A stretch of 6,307 bases of DNA from an uncultured Caulobacteraceae bacterium (GTDB taxonomy: Bacteria; Pseudomonadota; Alphaproteobacteria; Caulobacterales; Caulobacteraceae): contig CALEOQ010000106.1 of the NCBI GenBank assembly GCA_937910255.1, positions 1-6,307 of the forward strand, in the 5' to 3' direction. This document shows, one piece after another, positions 5,768-6,307 of this stretch. The notes under the pieces were generated by a model. The model had not been told where the DNA came from. It saw only the letters and a program-made list of their open reading frames with translations, and did no database searches. Position numbers and translations under genes: made by a program. Numbering within the stretch: position 1 is the first letter of the stretch; every line of letters begins with the position of its first letter.

Positions 5768-5867
5768 CTATCATCCCCCGTCCGCCAAGGCCATAGGGCC
5801 GAGCTGGCGTTCTTGGGGACGCAGGCCTCGCCATTCGTCGCCGCAGGTGGGCGGGCTTGGCCCCTAG

Positions 5868-6218
5868 CTAGGCCTTCGGGGCGCCAGCCACAATGGCCAG
5901 GAAGTCCGCGGCCTTCAGCGAGGCGCCGCCCACCAGGGCCCCGCCAACCTCAGGCAGGCCAAGGATTTCAGCCGCATTGCCGGGCTTCACCGAGCCCCCA
6001 TAGAGAATGGCGGGCGCATCGCCGCCCGCGCCGAACATCTCGCGCAGGGTGGCCCGGATCGCCTGGTGGATCTCGACAATATCGTCTGAACTCGGGGTCA
6101 AGCCGGTGCCGATGGCCCAGACCGGCTCATAGGCCACCGTGAAGGCCTTGCCCGCAAGGCTGGCCGGCAGGGAGCCGCGCACCTGCCGCGTCACCACCTC
6201 CAGGGCGCGGCCGGCCTC
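5868..6218 (-). CDS. tpiA: Triosephosphate isomerase, C-terminal 116 residues
   Basis: The enzyme interconverts dihydroxyacetone phosphate and glyceraldehyde 3-phosphate in glycolysis. The fragment begins at EAGRALEVVTRQ and contains the signature VAYEPVWAIGTG with the catalytic Glu (residue 31 of the fragment), followed by the mobile loop 6, then the phosphate-binding ILYGGSVKPGNA (71-82) and GGALVGGASLK (92-102), and ends at TAG. The full protein is about 250 residues, so roughly the first 135, including the N-terminal Lys and the catalytic His, are missing. The truncation is artificial: at 6219 the sequence changes into Illumina adapter. The apparent GTG start at 6233 and the residues MLFRS encoded there are adapter translation. 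What remains is intact and unremarkable. It lies 168 bases upstream of secG on the same strand. Confidence 0.97.
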   Translation of the reverse strand, partial: EAGRALEVVTRQVRGSLPASLAGKAFTVAYEPVWAIGTGLTPSSDDIVEIHQAIRATLREMFGAGGDAPAILYGGSVKPGNAAEILGLPEVGGALVGGASLKAADFLAIVAGAPKA

Positions 6219-6307
6219 AGATCGGAAGAGCACACGCCCGAACTCCAGTCACGTCGTAAACCCGTATGCCGTCTCCTGCTTGGAAAAAAAAAAACACAAC
6301 ATAGACC
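6219..6307. other. Illumina TruSeq-type adapter read-through (not genomic)
   Basis: Positions 6219-6252 match the 34-base TruSeq adapter start (AGATCGGAAGAGCACACG and onward to CCAGTCAC) with two T-to-C differences at 6237 and 6239 or thereabouts. A six-base index slot GTCGTA follows (6253-6258). Then 6259-6282 matches the 24-base P7 end (ending CGTATGCCGTC then CTGCTTG) with three differences. An eleven-base poly-A (6284-6294) and unplaceable bases CACAACATAGACC finish the window, as in a read that ran off a short insert. The mismatches, mostly T to C, point to low-quality bases that escaped trimming. The genomic sequence ends at about 6218. Confidence 0.97.

Noticed and set aside
6219..6233. 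GTG at 6233 as start of a short tpiA-like gene
   Set aside because: The codon and the residues MLFRS are encoded by adapter sequence; a TIM lacking its first half would not fold as an enzyme.
6284..6307. Poly-A tract as a biological tail or AT-rich element
   Set aside because: It directly follows the end of the P7 adapter, where run-off sequence is expected.
1..6307. CRISPR array, tRNA/rRNA, insertion sequence, toxin-antitoxin or novel defence system
   Set aside because: No spaced direct repeats, cloverleaf sequences, transposase motifs or small paired toxin genes were found on either strand; apart from the GNAT/VOC pair the content is housekeeping.

Overview
This window looks like one short contig from a high-GC alphaproteobacterium, most likely Caulobacterales (Caulobacter or Phenylobacterium type). 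The basis is protein style (enolase, CTP synthase, bL32 and SecG of alphaproteobacterial type), roughly two-thirds G+C in the housekeeping genes, and GANTC (CcrM-type) sites close upstream of several start codons. The order-level placement is inference from sequence reading, not from a search.

Layout, left to right. Positions 1-303 hold the C-terminal end of a plus-strand membrane transporter (probably MFS), starting in a suspiciously G-rich stretch. It meets enolase (eno, minus, 300-1580) tail to tail, and the two stop codons overlap in one CTAG. Upstream of eno lies a strong rho-independent terminator (1670-1700) that ends rpmF (ribosomal protein bL32, minus, 1734-1916). The rpmF leader contains a perfect 8-bp hairpin. 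Next comes a divergent pair of accessory genes with locally lower G+C: a GNAT acetyltransferase (minus, 2058-2597) and a two-domain glyoxalase-superfamily/VOC protein (plus, 2887-3447), separated by 289 bp of non-coding sequence. The minus-strand housekeeping block then resumes with CTP synthase (pyrG, 3466-5106), SecG (secG, 5259-5699) and the C-terminal 116 residues of triosephosphate isomerase (tpiA, 5868-6218).

The minus-strand genes tpiA, secG, pyrG, rpmF and eno make up a housekeeping neighbourhood covering two glycolytic enzymes, a Sec translocon subunit, CTP synthesis and a ribosomal protein. The GNAT/VOC pair interrupts it and is the only accessory-looking part. Nothing else suggests a mobile element, CRISPR array, RNA gene or defence system.

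The last 89 bases (6219-6307) are not genomic. They are a degraded Illumina TruSeq-type adapter with a 6-base index slot and a poly-A tail, and they truncate tpiA artificially. The G-rich start of the window may be a second sequencing artefact. I found no previously undescribed biological system here. The most important observation is the adapter contamination, followed by the accessory GNAT/VOC insertion and a few possible regulatory structures.
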